A DNA stretch of 64,000 nt from JBBIQS01 sp037442205 (GTDB taxonomy: Bacteria; Myxococcota; Myxococcia; Myxococcales; UBA5297): contig JBBIQS010000042.1 in NCBI GenBank assembly GCA_037442205.1, positions 1 through 64,000 of the forward strand, read 5' to 3'. The position numbers and the translations under genes were made by a program. Positions 36,250 through 44,892 of this stretch are shown in pieces (the stretch's first letter is position 1; each line of letters opens with the position of its first letter). The notes under the pieces were generated by a model. That model did not search any database. It worked only from the letters and a program-made list of their open reading frames with translations, and was not told where the DNA came from.

Positions 36250-37041
36250 GTGTCCAGCTACTTCAAGTTCTGGCTCCTGTGGATGCTCACCGGCAGCCCG
36301 GTCACCGCGGCCCTGCTGCTGCTGGCCTTCTGGGTGGTCGCCGACTGGAACACCTTGGGCTTCAGCAGGCGCTTGCTGCGCTTCTTCCGCGACCTGAGCC
36401 GCCAGTCGAAGCTCGAGCGGCTGCTGGCCGTCAATCCGCACGACCGCAAGGCGCGCGGCGAGCTGGGCGAGATTCTGGTCAGCCAGCGGCGGTTCGACCG
36501 GGCGATCGATGTGGTGCGGCCGGCGCTGGAGCAGGACCAGGACGACGTCCACGCCCTGTACGTGATGGGGCGCGCTTGCCTGGGGAGCGGGCGGGCAGAG
36601 CAGGGAGAGCTCTTTCTCAACTCGGTGGTCGAGGCGGCCAAGCCGGGCTCGCTGCGCCCGCAGGCGCTGCTGGAGATGGGCCGCCACCGCCTGGCCCGCG
36701 GCGACGCCGCCGGGGCGATCGAGATCCTGCGCCGGTTCCTCGAGCTGCTGCCGTCCAGCGTCGAGGGGCGCTATCTGCTGTCGCGGGCGCTCGCCGGGAA
36801 GGGCGATCAGGTCGGAGCGGCGGCCGAGCGCGAGCGCGCCTGGCAGGAATACAAGACCGCGCTGCCCTACCAGCGGCGCGCTGAGCGGCTGTGGGCCTGG
36901 CGGGCGCGCCCCTCGCGTCCCGCCACCTACCTGGCACTGCTACTCGCCCTGGCCCTGGTTGCCGGGTACGCGGCCAGGAACATCGACCTGCGCCAGCTGC
37001 GGTCCTCGGCGGCAGAACAGCAAAGCTACCTGGACGATTGA
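36250..37041 (+). CDS. TPR-repeat inner-membrane protein
   Basis: A 263-residue protein with one hydrophobic segment near the N-terminus (about 4-30), three to four tetratricopeptide-like helical pairs (about 50-215; e.g. LGEILVSQRRFDRAIDVVRPAL) and a second membrane helix near 225-245. TPR arrays bind protein partners; nothing identifies them here. GTG 36250 is the first start inside the conserved sequence; the frame upstream to 36103 overlaps the divergent kinase promoter. Divergent from the histidine kinase gene by 134 bases. Confidence 0.72.
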   Translation: MSSYFKFWLLWMLTGSPVTAALLLLAFWVVADWNTLGFSRRLLRFFRDLSRQSKLERLLAVNPHDRKARGELGEILVSQRRFDRAIDVVRPALEQDQDDVHALYVMGRACLGSGRAEQGELFLNSVVEAAKPGSLRPQALLEMGRHRLARGDAAGAIEILRRFLELLPSSVEGRYLLSRALAGKGDQVGAAAERERAWQEYKTALPYQRRAERLWAWRARPSRPATYLALLLALALVAGYAARNIDLRQLRSSAAEQQSYLDD

Positions 37042-37138
37042 GCCAGCAGAGCCCTCGACTGCGCGGTCGGCCTTCGTCCACCGCTTCGCTCTTGGGGGCC
37101 CGGACCGGCGAGCCGCCGAGCCCACGCCGGACGCGGCG

Positions 37139-38434
37139 CTAGCGGCGGCGATCGTCCATCACGCTCCAGCGGCGGCGCTTCCAGGTGGCCAGCTCGGGCG
37201 ACTCGGCGACGGTCATCCCCAGCAGCCGCGCGCCCTCGAGGAAGTGCTTCATGCCGATGCGCACCAGCTCCGGGCTGGCCTCGCCGACCTCGGGGAAGCC
37301 GCGGCCCCGCGCGTCGGCGGCGACCTGGCCCCAGTTGGCGAAGAGCCGGCCCCACTCGCTCTCCAGCACCGGCTTGACCCGCTCGCGGGCGTACATCGGG
37401 TACCAGAACAGGTCGTGGTAGGTCACCGACGCCAGGTACGACCAGGGCGCCAGCCAGGTCTTGAGCGACCACTCGAGCGGCTTCTTCAGCGGGCCCCAGT
37501 AGATGCGGTGCTGGTTGCGGGCGGCGAAGGTCATCTGCTTGAACGGGCCGTCGAAGTTCCAGTTCTCGCGGGCAGCGTCCTCATCGCCGACGATCTCGAT
37601 GTCGCGCGGGTCGCCCACGCCCAGCCCCTGCTCGTGGGCGATGCGGATGAAGTCGATGGACATCGGGTCCATCCCCATCAGCTTGGCGGCCACCGCGTCG
37701 ATCGCCACCTGATCCGCCGAGGCCAGGATCACGTTCTTGACGTGGGGCACCATGCAGCGCGGCCCCGGGCCGTCGCCGGCGAAGGTCCCGTCCATCACCG
37801 CGAACACCCCGCGGTGGATCTTCTTCTGGATGCGCAGCAGGTCCACCAGCGTCTGGTGGATCACCGGGTGGGTCCAGTGGCGGTGCTCGTTGAGCAGGCC
37901 GCCGAAGGCGTTCTTCATCGCCCCGGTGGTGGTGGTGAAGATGTGGGTCTTCACCGTCGGCAGGTGGATGATGTTCTCTCCCAGGAAGCGCTTGGGGATC
38001 GAGAAGCCGTCCGGGTAGACGTCGTTGAGCACCAGGAACTTGTCGGCCAGCTCGCCTACCGCGTCGCGGATGTGGATCCACTCCTCGCCGCCCTCGTAGA
38101 GGTGGACGTTGCACAGGCCGTGGGCCTCGATGACGTCGAGCTGCTTGTTCTGGCGCTCGCCCAGGTGCGCGTCGATGACCACGGTGCGGTTGTGGCAGCC
38201 GTGGATCAGCTCCTTGCGGTAGCCGTCGGCGAGCATCGCCCGGATCACCCCGTCGAGCTGCCAGGGAACGGTGGAGGAGCCGGGGAAAAAGAAGTGCCAG
38301 GAGATGTTGATCTTGAGCGCGGTGTCGGCGTCCTTGGGCAGCGCCTGCTGGTAGCCGGCGAGGTTCATCAGCCGGTGGTAGTCCTCGAGCACCGTCGCGG
38401 GCCGGGTGCGCAGGATGGCGACTTTCGATTTCAT
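37139..38434 (-). CDS. DUF362 domain protein
   Basis: A 431-residue soluble protein matching DUF362: KINISWHFFFPGSS near 41-54, HLPTVKTHIFTTTTGAMKNAFG near 150-172, VMDGTFAGDGPGPR near 207-220 and the terminal GMDP..IDFIR. DUF362 proteins are common and uncharacterised, sometimes fused to ferredoxins, so a metal or redox role is suspected; no Fe-S CxxCxxC motif is present here. Start ATG 38434 has GAGGAG upstream. It is monocistronic. Confidence 0.82.
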   Translation of the reverse strand: MKSKVAILRTRPATVLEDYHRLMNLAGYQQALPKDADTALKINISWHFFFPGSSTVPWQLDGVIRAMLADGYRKELIHGCHNRTVVIDAHLGERQNKQLDVIEAHGLCNVHLYEGGEEWIHIRDAVGELADKFLVLNDVYPDGFSIPKRFLGENIIHLPTVKTHIFTTTTGAMKNAFGGLLNEHRHWTHPVIHQTLVDLLRIQKKIHRGVFAVMDGTFAGDGPGPRCMVPHVKNVILASADQVAIDAVAAKLMGMDPMSIDFIRIAHEQGLGVGDPRDIEIVGDEDAARENWNFDGPFKQMTFAARNQHRIYWGPLKKPLEWSLKTWLAPWSYLASVTYHDLFWYPMYARERVKPVLESEWGRLFANWGQVAADARGRGFPEVGEASPELVRIGMKHFLEGARLLGMTVAESPELATWKRRRWSVMDDRRR

Positions 38435-38630
38435 CTCGGGCTCCTCGTGTCGATGGCCGCGGGCCAAGGGAGGCCGGCGTTTTACCATGCCAACGCCTCA
38501 GGGCCCTCGCATCTCACCGACTGAGTGCCCTGCGGCCGGCCCGAGGGGCGCAGCGGCCAGGCCTCGGCCGGCGCGGGCTCGCTCGACCGAGCTGTCGCGG
38601 TCCGGGGGAGGCGGGCCATAGGTTCCACTC

Positions 38631-39359
38631 GTGAGAGTGCGGACCGGGACCAGCGGATTTGCCTACCTCGAGTGGCGCGGCACCTTCTATCCGCCCTACC
38701 TCAAGCCGGAGGAGCGCCTGGCGTTCTACGCCTCGCAGCTGGAGGCAGTGGAGCTCAACAACACCTTCTACCGGATGCCGCGCCCTTCCATGCTCGCCCA
38801 CTGGGCGAGCCAGGTGCCGGAGGACTTCGTCTTCGCGGTGAAGGCGCCGCAGGTCATCACCCACCGCGAGCGGCTGGCTCCGGGGACCCCGGCGCTCGAG
38901 CGGTTCCTCGACAGCCTGGCGAGTCTGGGGCGAAAGCTGGGGCCGGTGCTCTTCCAACTGCCGCCCTCGTTCAAGCTGGACGAGGTGCTGCTGCGCGAGT
39001 TCCTGGCCTCGCTGCCGCCGCGGCTCGAGGCGGCCTTCGAGTTCCGCCACTCGTCGTGGATGGTGGAGGAGGTCCAGGCGGCGCTGGCGGAGCGGGGAGC
39101 GGCGCTCTGCCTCACCGAGACGGACGCCAACCCCGGGGTCCGGTGGCCGACCGCTCGCTTCGGCTATCTGCGGCTGCGCCGGAGCAGCTACGACGAGGTC
39201 GATCTGGCTCGCTGGGCGCATCGGCTGATCGGCCAACCCTGGGAGTCGGCGTGCGTCTTCTTCAAGCACGCCGAGAGCCGCTTCGGCCCGATCTGGGCGC
39301 GCGCCCTGGCCAACCAGCTGAGAGCGATCGAGGCAGAGGCGATTACGCCCGCTCCGTAG
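38631..39359 (+). CDS. DUF72 (YecE-like) protein
   Basis: A 242-residue protein of the DUF72/YecE family. The start RTGTSGFAYLEWRGTFYPP, the catalytic-like VELNNTFYRMP near 41-51, the ..FVFAVKAPQ.. strand near 66-75 and AAFEFRHSSWM near 135-145 are all present; the fold is a TIM-like barrel related to xylose isomerase. No reaction has been fixed for the family. Start is GTG 38631; a nearby GTG 38637 is also possible. It is followed after 71 bases by the YHS lipoprotein gene. Confidence 0.88.
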   Translation: MRVRTGTSGFAYLEWRGTFYPPYLKPEERLAFYASQLEAVELNNTFYRMPRPSMLAHWASQVPEDFVFAVKAPQVITHRERLAPGTPALERFLDSLASLGRKLGPVLFQLPPSFKLDEVLLREFLASLPPRLEAAFEFRHSSWMVEEVQAALAERGAALCLTETDANPGVRWPTARFGYLRLRRSSYDEVDLARWAHRLIGQPWESACVFFKHAESRFGPIWARALANQLRAIEAEAITPAP

Positions 39360-39430
39360 CTCGGCGGCCGAGCAGATGCCCGGAGTGATCGCCGTGCTAT
39401 ATCGGTGCGGATCTTTCGGAGGTCTCTCCC

Positions 39431-39757
39431 GTGACTCTGCGCCTCGCGCTGCTCGCTCTCTCCCTGGCCTTTGCCGCCTGCCAGAAGTCCTCGCCCGCGC
39501 CGGCGTCCAAGGCTCCAGCCAAGTCCGGGATGGGGATGCAGGCGAAGGCGCCCGGGCCGAACGACCCCTCCGCGCCGCGGGTCTTCGACGCCATGCCGCC
39601 GGCCGGCACCAAGGCCACCTGCGCGGTCAGCGGCGAGGTCTTCACCATCGACGCCGACACCACCAAGAGCGTCTACAAGGGCAAGACCTACGTCTTCTGC
39701 TGCGACAGCTGCAAGCCGACCTTCGACGAGGATCCTGCCAAGTTCGCGGCGAACTAG
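39431..39757 (+). CDS. YHS-domain lipoprotein
   Basis: A 108-residue exported lipoprotein (lipobox AAC, Cys17) with a Pro/Ala/Met linker and a C-terminal YHS domain (about 62-108): CAVSGEVF, YKGKTYVFCCDSCKPTFDEDPAKF. YHS domains usually bind heavy-metal ions through their Cys pair, as in CopZ and P-type-ATPase tails. Starts at GTG 39431. A role in trapping metal at the cell surface is inferred. No transporter gene is adjacent. Confidence 0.85.
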   Translation: MTLRLALLALSLAFAACQKSSPAPASKAPAKSGMGMQAKAPGPNDPSAPRVFDAMPPAGTKATCAVSGEVFTIDADTTKSVYKGKTYVFCCDSCKPTFDEDPAKFAAN

Positions 39758-39982
39758 CCCGCTCGGTATCGCGGTGGCGGCACGCGCGCCAGAGTGATCC
39801 ACAGCGGGCAAAGGCTCGAGGGTGGGCACAGCGGTGCCAGAGCTGTCGCGATTCCTGGGAATCGTCGTCCGGAGTAATACGGCGACCACGCCCCACCCCA
39901 CTTCCACGCGGAGTACGGACCAAACGAGATCCTGGTCTTCCTGGAATCAGGGGAGGTCGAGGGACAGTTCCCCAAGCGAGCC

Positions 39983-41020
39983 CTAATTCGCCGGAAGCTC
40001 CGCAGCCCGCACCAGAGATAACAGGGCCAGAGCCACCACCAGCCCGACGTAGGTGAGCAGCGCGCTGCGGTGGCCCGCTTGAGGTGCTTCGCCAGCCATC
40101 GCGCGGCCCACCGCCACAATGAGCAGCAGCAGCAGGAGCGCCTCTCCGGTCCAGAACCACATTCCCGCCAGCGCTGCCGCGGCAATCCACCGCTGGGGGC
40201 GCGAGAGCGCCCGGAAGCCGCGTCCACCGTCCAGCGATCCCAGCGGCAGCAGGTTGAAGAGGTTGAGCCAGGCGGAGGCGTGCGCAATGGCGGCCAGGCT
40301 TGGCCAGGAGGTGGCGAGGCTGGCCGCCCAGGCGGCGACGGCGGCTGCCAGGCCCCACAGCGGCCCGGAAAGTCCGACCCGGGCATCCTCGACCGCACTG
40401 GCGCGATGCTGCTTGTACCGCACGAAGGCGCCAAGCCCGGGCACGAACATCGGTGCGGTCGCGGCGATGCCGTATCTGCGCAGCGCGGCCACGTGCCCCA
40501 TCTCGTGGACATACATGGCAGCCACGAAGCCGAGCGCGAAGCGCCAGCCCCAGAGAGACCAGTAGACGCCCATCGAGAGAGCCATCGATAGAACGGTACT
40601 GGCCTTGGTCAGGCCAAGCAGCAGCAGCTTGCCCTTGGTCAGGGCCAGCACGAGCAGGAACTTGAACTTCCAGGCCAGCAGCCCGAGAGCCCCCAGCCCT
40701 GCGACGCCCTTGGACCAGCCGCGCTCTGCCGGTCTGGCGGCACCGCCCCTCTCCAGCTCGGTGCTCAATCCGGCAATTCGCTCGGCAATCAGCGCGTGCT
40801 GGCGCGTCTCCGGAGGAAGCAGGCTCTGCACGGAGCGCCACTGGGCCAGCGCGCCGCTCAGATCTCCAGCCCTCTGCGATGCCTCGGCCTGCCCGGCCAG
40901 CGCCTTGAGCTCGTCCGCGTGGACCAGCCGCTGGCACTGCGGACAGCTCAACAGGGCAGTGGAGAGCTCCGTTCCACAGCCTGGGCACCTCAGAGTAGCG
41001 GGCGAAGCCTGCTCAGGCAT
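39983..41020 (-). CDS. Zinc-ribbon site-2 protease-like membrane metallopeptidase
   Basis: A 345-residue polytopic protein of the M50/site-2-protease type. The N-terminus has a C4 zinc ribbon (Cys12, 15, 26, 29), then a helix-rich soluble linker, then about six membrane segments. The intramembrane zinc motif HEMGH is at 172-176, and the second catalytic motif NLLPLGSLDGG at 256-266 supplies the Asp ligand. Site-2 proteases cut membrane-bound regulators. Its start overlaps the end of the upstream gene (41013-41777) by eight bases, so they form an operon, which suggests the partner is a regulator or substrate. Confidence 0.88.
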   Translation of the reverse strand: MPEQASPATLRCPGCGTELSTALLSCPQCQRLVHADELKALAGQAEASQRAGDLSGALAQWRSVQSLLPPETRQHALIAERIAGLSTELERGGAARPAERGWSKGVAGLGALGLLAWKFKFLLVLALTKGKLLLLGLTKASTVLSMALSMGVYWSLWGWRFALGFVAAMYVHEMGHVAALRRYGIAATAPMFVPGLGAFVRYKQHRASAVEDARVGLSGPLWGLAAAVAAWAASLATSWPSLAAIAHASAWLNLFNLLPLGSLDGGRGFRALSRPQRWIAAAALAGMWFWTGEALLLLLLIVAVGRAMAGEAPQAGHRSALLTYVGLVVALALLSLVRAAELPAN

Positions 41021-41777
41021 CGGCTGGGCTCGCGGGCGCGGGGGCCTGAGCTGGCGCCAGCTTGAGCGGGCCGACGAACTTGATGACCTGTCGCTTGTTG
41101 TGGCGCCATGCTTCGTAGAGACCGAAGGCGATGATCAGCAATCCCATGGGGCTGTCGATCCCACTGAGGATTGGCGCGGCGTATCCGATGACGACGGCCA
41201 CGACCGCGAAGACCACTCCGCGGATGACCGCTCGGGCGCCACTCGGCGTCGGCTCGCGGCTGCCCGCGGCCAGCGATGCCTCTGCGGTCGTCGCCTCGCC
41301 CGCCGCCGTACCTTCCGCCGCGATCTCTGCCTCACTCCGGCGATTGAGCTCCCTGGCCACTTCGGGAATGTAGGTGAACGCGACGGCGCTATAGGTCAAG
41401 AACACCGCCATGGCCTGGTAGAACCAGCCGCCCCGCCCCTCGCTCCCTTTGCGCACGGCGAGCCCGACTCCGATGCCGATGGCGATTGAGATCAGGCCGA
41501 TTTCGTAGCCGGTGAGCGCGCGGACGAGGTACCAGAGCCCGGCACCGACCGCTGCGGCGCCTGTCCCGAGCAGCAGGGCTTTGAGTGCTCGCGCTGCTTT
41601 GGACCCGCCGGTGAAAGCTTGCTCGAGCTTGAGCTTGCATGCCGGACAGAGGACCGTTCCATTGGCCTCGAAGTAGCTGTCGGCGATCGGGGCCGAGCAG
41701 CCGGTGCACGCCGCTCCGGCCGCCGGTGACGAGAGCTCGGCCTTCTCGAACTGCAGTTCCTGCGCTGGGCTTTCCAT
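41013..41777 (-). CDS. Zinc-ribbon membrane protein, operon partner of the site-2 protease
   Basis: A 254-residue membrane protein. The N-terminal soluble part carries a Cys4 motif (CTGC ... CPAC, Cys24, 27, 44, 47) resembling LIM/zinc-ribbon knuckles, then four hydrophobic segments between about 62 and 235 and a basic tail. No family is recognised. The start at 41777 lies just after an Arg-rich spacer rejected as coding. The stop overlaps the start of the protease gene by eight bases. Because both proteins have N-terminal zinc ribbons and membrane helices, it may be the regulated partner or substrate of the protease; inference only. Confidence 0.72.
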   Translation of the reverse strand: MESPAQELQFEKAELSSPAAGAACTGCSAPIADSYFEANGTVLCPACKLKLEQAFTGGSKAARALKALLLGTGAAAVGAGLWYLVRALTGYEIGLISIAIGIGVGLAVRKGSEGRGGWFYQAMAVFLTYSAVAFTYIPEVARELNRRSEAEIAAEGTAAGEATTAEASLAAGSREPTPSGARAVIRGVVFAVVAVVIGYAAPILSGIDSPMGLLIIAFGLYEAWRHNKRQVIKFVGPLKLAPAQAPAPASPADA

Positions 41778-41874
41778 GTCCCCTCTCTTTGGCGACGGTG
41801 CAGTGTAGCCGACAGGAGCGCTGCCTCGCGTCAGGATTCGCGGCTTCGAACCGTTCGCGCCCGCCTCAACGCCG

Positions 41875-41906
41875 CGGCCGGCGCCCAACAAGGGCCGCCG
41901 GCCGCG
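41875..41906 (-). terminator. Hairpin downstream of frr
   Basis: GCGGCCGGCGCCC pairs with GGGCCGCCGGCCGC around a 5-base loop, with one bulged base. It lies between the frr stop and the operon at 39983-41777; no U tract is seen, so it is a possible but weak terminator. Confidence 0.5.
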
Positions 41907-41931
41907 CGAAGGCAAAGCTCTCGGGAGTCGC

Positions 41932-42495
41932 TCAGACCTCCATCACTTCCTTCTCCTTCTTGGCCACCACCTCGTCGATGCGGGCGATGGCCGAGTCTAC
42001 TTCCTTCTGCAGCCGCTCGAGCCCCTTCTTCAGCTCGTCCTCGGTCATGTCGCCGGCCTTCTGGTACTCCTCCATCATCTCCTTGGAGTCGCGCCGCTCG
42101 TTGCGGACGGCCACCTTGTGCTCCTCGCCCTTGCCCTTGGCCTGCTTGACGATCTCCTTGCGGCGCTCCTCGGTCAGCGGCGGGATCGGCAGCCGGATCA
42201 CCTGGCCGTCGTTCATCGGGTTGATGCCGATGTTCGCCTCGCGGATCGCCTTCTCGATCGTCGGCAGCATCGAGCGGTCGAAGGGCTTGACCACGATCAG
42301 CCGCGGGTCGGCCACGGTCATGTTGGCCACGCCGTTGAGCGGGGTCGAGGAGCCGTAGTAGTCGACCCGGATCCCGTCGAGCAGCGAGATGTTGGCCCGG
42401 CCGGTGCGGATGCGCGCGAAGTCGCGCCGCAGGTCGTCCAGCGTCTTGTCCATCCGGCTCTTGAGCTCGTTGATCACGTCGTCGGCGATTGCCAT
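41932..42495 (-). CDS. frr: Ribosome recycling factor
   Basis: A 187-residue protein that splits post-termination ribosomes together with EF-G. It matches RRF throughout: the N-terminal helix region TLDDLRRDFARIRTGRA near 18-34, the central DPRLIVVKPFDRSMLPTIEKAI and the C-terminal long helix with RRDSKEMMEEY. Start ATG 42495 has AGGAGGA upstream. It follows pyrH by 10 bases, the usual pairing; rpsB, tsf and the downstream cdsA/dxr genes of the common operon are not present here. Confidence 0.97.
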   Translation of the reverse strand: MAIADDVINELKSRMDKTLDDLRRDFARIRTGRANISLLDGIRVDYYGSSTPLNGVANMTVADPRLIVVKPFDRSMLPTIEKAIREANIGINPMNDGQVIRLPIPPLTEERRKEIVKQAKGKGEEHKVAVRNERRDSKEMMEEYQKAGDMTEDELKKGLERLQKEVDSAIARIDEVVAKKEKEVMEV

Positions 42496-42505
42496 GGGGT
42501 CCTCC

Positions 42506-43261
42506 TCAGGCGGTGATGGTTTGCACGTTTCCCACGACCGTGCCCACGTCCTCGCCCAGCACCGCCCGCTGGATGTTGCCGGGCCGCGTCAGGTTGAAGA
42601 CCAGGATCGGCAGGTTGTTGTCCATGCACAGCGAGATCGCGGTCGAGTCCATCACCTTGAGCTCGCGCTGCAAGACGTCGAGGTACGACAGCTGCTTGAA
42701 GCGCACCGCCTTCTTGTCCTTCTTCGGATCGGCGGTGTAGACCCCGTCGACCTTGGTGGCCTTCATGATCACCTCGGCGTGGACCTCCATGGCCCGCAGC
42801 GAGGCGGCGGTGTCGGTGGTGAAGTAGGGGTTGCCGGTGCCGGCGGCGAAGATCACCACCCGGCCCTTCTCCAGGTGGCGCATCGCCCGGCGGCGGATGT
42901 AGGGCTCGGCCACCTCCTGCATCTCGATGGCGCTGACCACCCGGGTGAAGACGCCCAGCTTCTCCATCGCGTCCTGCAGCGCCAGCGAGTTGATGCAGGT
43001 GGCCAGCATCCCCATGTAGTCGGCGCTGGCCCGGTCCATCCCCGAGGTGGCCCCAGCCACTCCGCGGAAGATGTTCCCGCCGCCGATCACCACCGCCACC
43101 TCCACCCCCAGCTCGTGGATCGCCTTCACCTGCGCGGCGATGTCCTTCAGGGTGGCGGAGTCGATGCCGTAGTTTCCCGGGCCCATCAGGGCTTCGCCCG
43201 ACAGCTTCAGGAGGATGCGCTTGTAGCGGGGCTTGGCCGGAGCAGTGCGTTTTTTCGCCAT
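42506..43261 (-). CDS. pyrH: Uridylate kinase
   Basis: Phosphorylates UMP to UDP in pyrimidine nucleotide synthesis. The 251-residue sequence has the typical amino-acid-kinase start KRILLKLSGEAL near 14-25, the GGGN.FRG motif (GGGNIFRGVA), the ..TTDTAASLRAMEVHAEV.. region and the C-terminal acidic/Gly features. It starts at 43261. It forms an operon with frr, 10 bases downstream. A lytic transglycosylase gene lies just upstream on the same strand, 33 bases away. Confidence 0.97.
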   Translation of the reverse strand: MAKKRTAPAKPRYKRILLKLSGEALMGPGNYGIDSATLKDIAAQVKAIHELGVEVAVVIGGGNIFRGVAGATSGMDRASADYMGMLATCINSLALQDAMEKLGVFTRVVSAIEMQEVAEPYIRRRAMRHLEKGRVVIFAAGTGNPYFTTDTAASLRAMEVHAEVIMKATKVDGVYTADPKKDKKAVRFKQLSYLDVLQRELKVMDSTAISLCMDNNLPILVFNLTRPGNIQRAVLGEDVGTVVGNVQTITA

Positions 43262-43294
43262 GGCGGCTCTGGATATCCTCGCCCCTCGGCCCCG

Positions 43295-44392
43295 TCAAGG
43301 AGCAGGGTTGGCCGCGGCGCCCGGGGACGGGGAGGGCTGCCCGGCGTCGGACGCCGGTTTGGCGGCGGGCAGGGCCAGCTCCTTCTTGAGCGCGTCGGCG
43401 TAGGCCAGCACGCCCTTCACGTAGCCGTCCTCGTGGTTGTAGGCCCACACCGCCTTGGCCCGGTCCTTGGCGAAGCCGTTCTCGTCGAGGTAGCGGGCGA
43501 TGGAGGCGATGGAGTCGTCGAAGGTGTAGAGGTCGATCTTGCCGTCCCCGTCGCCGTCCTCGGCCCAGCGCAGGCTCGCCGGCATGAACTGCGGGAACCC
43601 CAGCGCCCCGGCCCACGAGCCCTTCACCGACAGCGGGTCCATCCCCTTGGCCTTGCACTGGCGCATCAGGATCACGAGGTTGCGCCGCGCCCGCTCCTGC
43701 ACCACGGCGATCTTCTCCGCTTGCCGCTTGGGGTCGAAGAGCCTCTTCTCGGCGGCGCTGGCCAGGGCCACCTCGCTGGCCTCGGGGGCGAACCAGCCCT
43801 GGCTGACGAAGCTGTTGAAGGCGAAGTAGTCCCCGGTGATGGTCCCCAGGGCGCTCTCCCACATCAGGATGCTCACCACCACCGTGGCCTCGACCTGGTG
43901 CTTCTTGGCCCAGCGGGTGAGGACCGCCTCCTTCTCGCGGTAGAAGCGGGCCCCGGCCACCAGCCGATCCTTGCGCAGGAACTGCTTGAGCAGGTCCACG
44001 TGCGTCTGGTGGTGGCGCGAGGCCATCGAGGGGGCGATGACCTGCACCGTCTTCTCCCCGTAGATCGGCTGGGCGCGCTGGTCGTCGAGGACGCGCTCGG
44101 CTTCCTCGAGGGTCAGGGGCTCCTCGAAGGGATCGGTGGACTTCCTGGTCAGGTCGGCGATGAGCGCCTCGCGCTCCGGGCTGGCCTTTCCCAGCTTGGC
44201 CGACAGCCGCCAGGTCTCGGGCCTGGCCGGGTCGTAGGGCGGGGGCGCCGGAGCGGCGGCGGGCTCGGCGGCGGGCTTCGCGAGCGGGACGGCGGCGACC
44301 GGCTCGGCGATGGCCGAAGCTGGCAAAAGCAGCCAAAGCGAAAGAGCTGCAAGAACCCCACTATTCTCCAAGGGGGCGGTGCGGCGTCGCAT
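43295..44392 (-). CDS. mltB: MltB-type lytic murein transglycosylase
   Basis: A 365-residue exported peptidoglycan enzyme: signal peptide (about 1-29), Ala/Pro-rich linker, then a Slt35/MltB catalytic domain. The catalytic Glu179 lies in ILMWESALG, and the GSWAGALGFPQFMPASL motif near 268-284 is the family hallmark. The EF-hand-like Ca loop DGDGDGKIDLY near 290-300 also matches Slt35. No lipobox is seen, so it may be periplasmic rather than anchored. It lies upstream of pyrH on the same strand. Confidence 0.9.
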   Translation of the reverse strand: MRRRTAPLENSGVLAALSLWLLLPASAIAEPVAAVPLAKPAAEPAAAPAPPPYDPARPETWRLSAKLGKASPEREALIADLTRKSTDPFEEPLTLEEAERVLDDQRAQPIYGEKTVQVIAPSMASRHHQTHVDLLKQFLRKDRLVAGARFYREKEAVLTRWAKKHQVEATVVVSILMWESALGTITGDYFAFNSFVSQGWFAPEASEVALASAAEKRLFDPKRQAEKIAVVQERARRNLVILMRQCKAKGMDPLSVKGSWAGALGFPQFMPASLRWAEDGDGDGKIDLYTFDDSIASIARYLDENGFAKDRAKAVWAYNHEDGYVKGVLAYADALKKELALPAAKPASDAGQPSPSPGAAANPAP

Positions 44393-44604
44393 CCGTGTCG
44401 ATCCTCTCTTGAGCGTGCGGGCCAGAGGTGCCTACTCTATCGCCGCTCCGAGGACGGACCTCGTTTTTTGCTGCGTCAGCGGAGTTGGCCGGTGTATGGT
44501 GCCACGTCGCTTTTGGCTCGGATGGTGGGGCTTCGCTTGCCGGTCCGAGTCTTGATCAGAAGGACAGACAACCGAACCTGTCATTGACGGGAGGAGTCAA
44601 ACAG

Positions 44605-44892
44605 ATGGCCAAGACGACCGCGAAGAAGACCGCCACCAAGCGCAAGCCCAACGCCGCCTTCATGAAGGCCATGCAGCCGGACGACGTGCTGGCCAAGGTG
44701 GTGGGCGACAAGGCGATGCCCCGCACCGAGGTGGTGAAGAAGCTGTGGGCCTACATCAAGAAGAACGGCCTGCAGGACAAGAAGGAGAAGCGGAACATCA
44801 ACGCCGACGAGAACCTCAAGGAGGTCTTCGGCGGCAAGAAGACGGTGACGATGTTCGAGATGACCAAGCTGGTCAACAAGCACCTGTCCTAG
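44605..44892 (+). CDS. SWIB/MDM2-domain protein
   Basis: A 95-residue protein: a Lys/Thr-rich basic tail (about 1-16), then a SWIB domain with MQPDDVLAKVVGDKAMPRTEVVKKLWAYIKKNGLQD near 22-57, RNINADENLKEVFG near 62-75 and MFEMTKLVNKHLS at the end. Free bacterial SWIB proteins of this type are thought to bind DNA or chromosome partners (they occur fused to topoisomerase in chlamydiae); function here is inferred. Start ATG 44605 has GGGAGGAG upstream. A canonical terminator follows at 44946-44976. Confidence 0.88.
   Translation: MAKTTAKKTATKRKPNAAFMKAMQPDDVLAKVVGDKAMPRTEVVKKLWAYIKKNGLQDKKEKRNINADENLKEVFGGKKTVTMFEMTKLVNKHLS

Noticed and set aside
39754..40512. 252-residue minus-strand frame with a readable tail near 39760-39960
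   Set aside because: Most of it is a shadow of the site-2 protease gene; the aromatic-rich tail beyond 39983 has no start or match I can recall.
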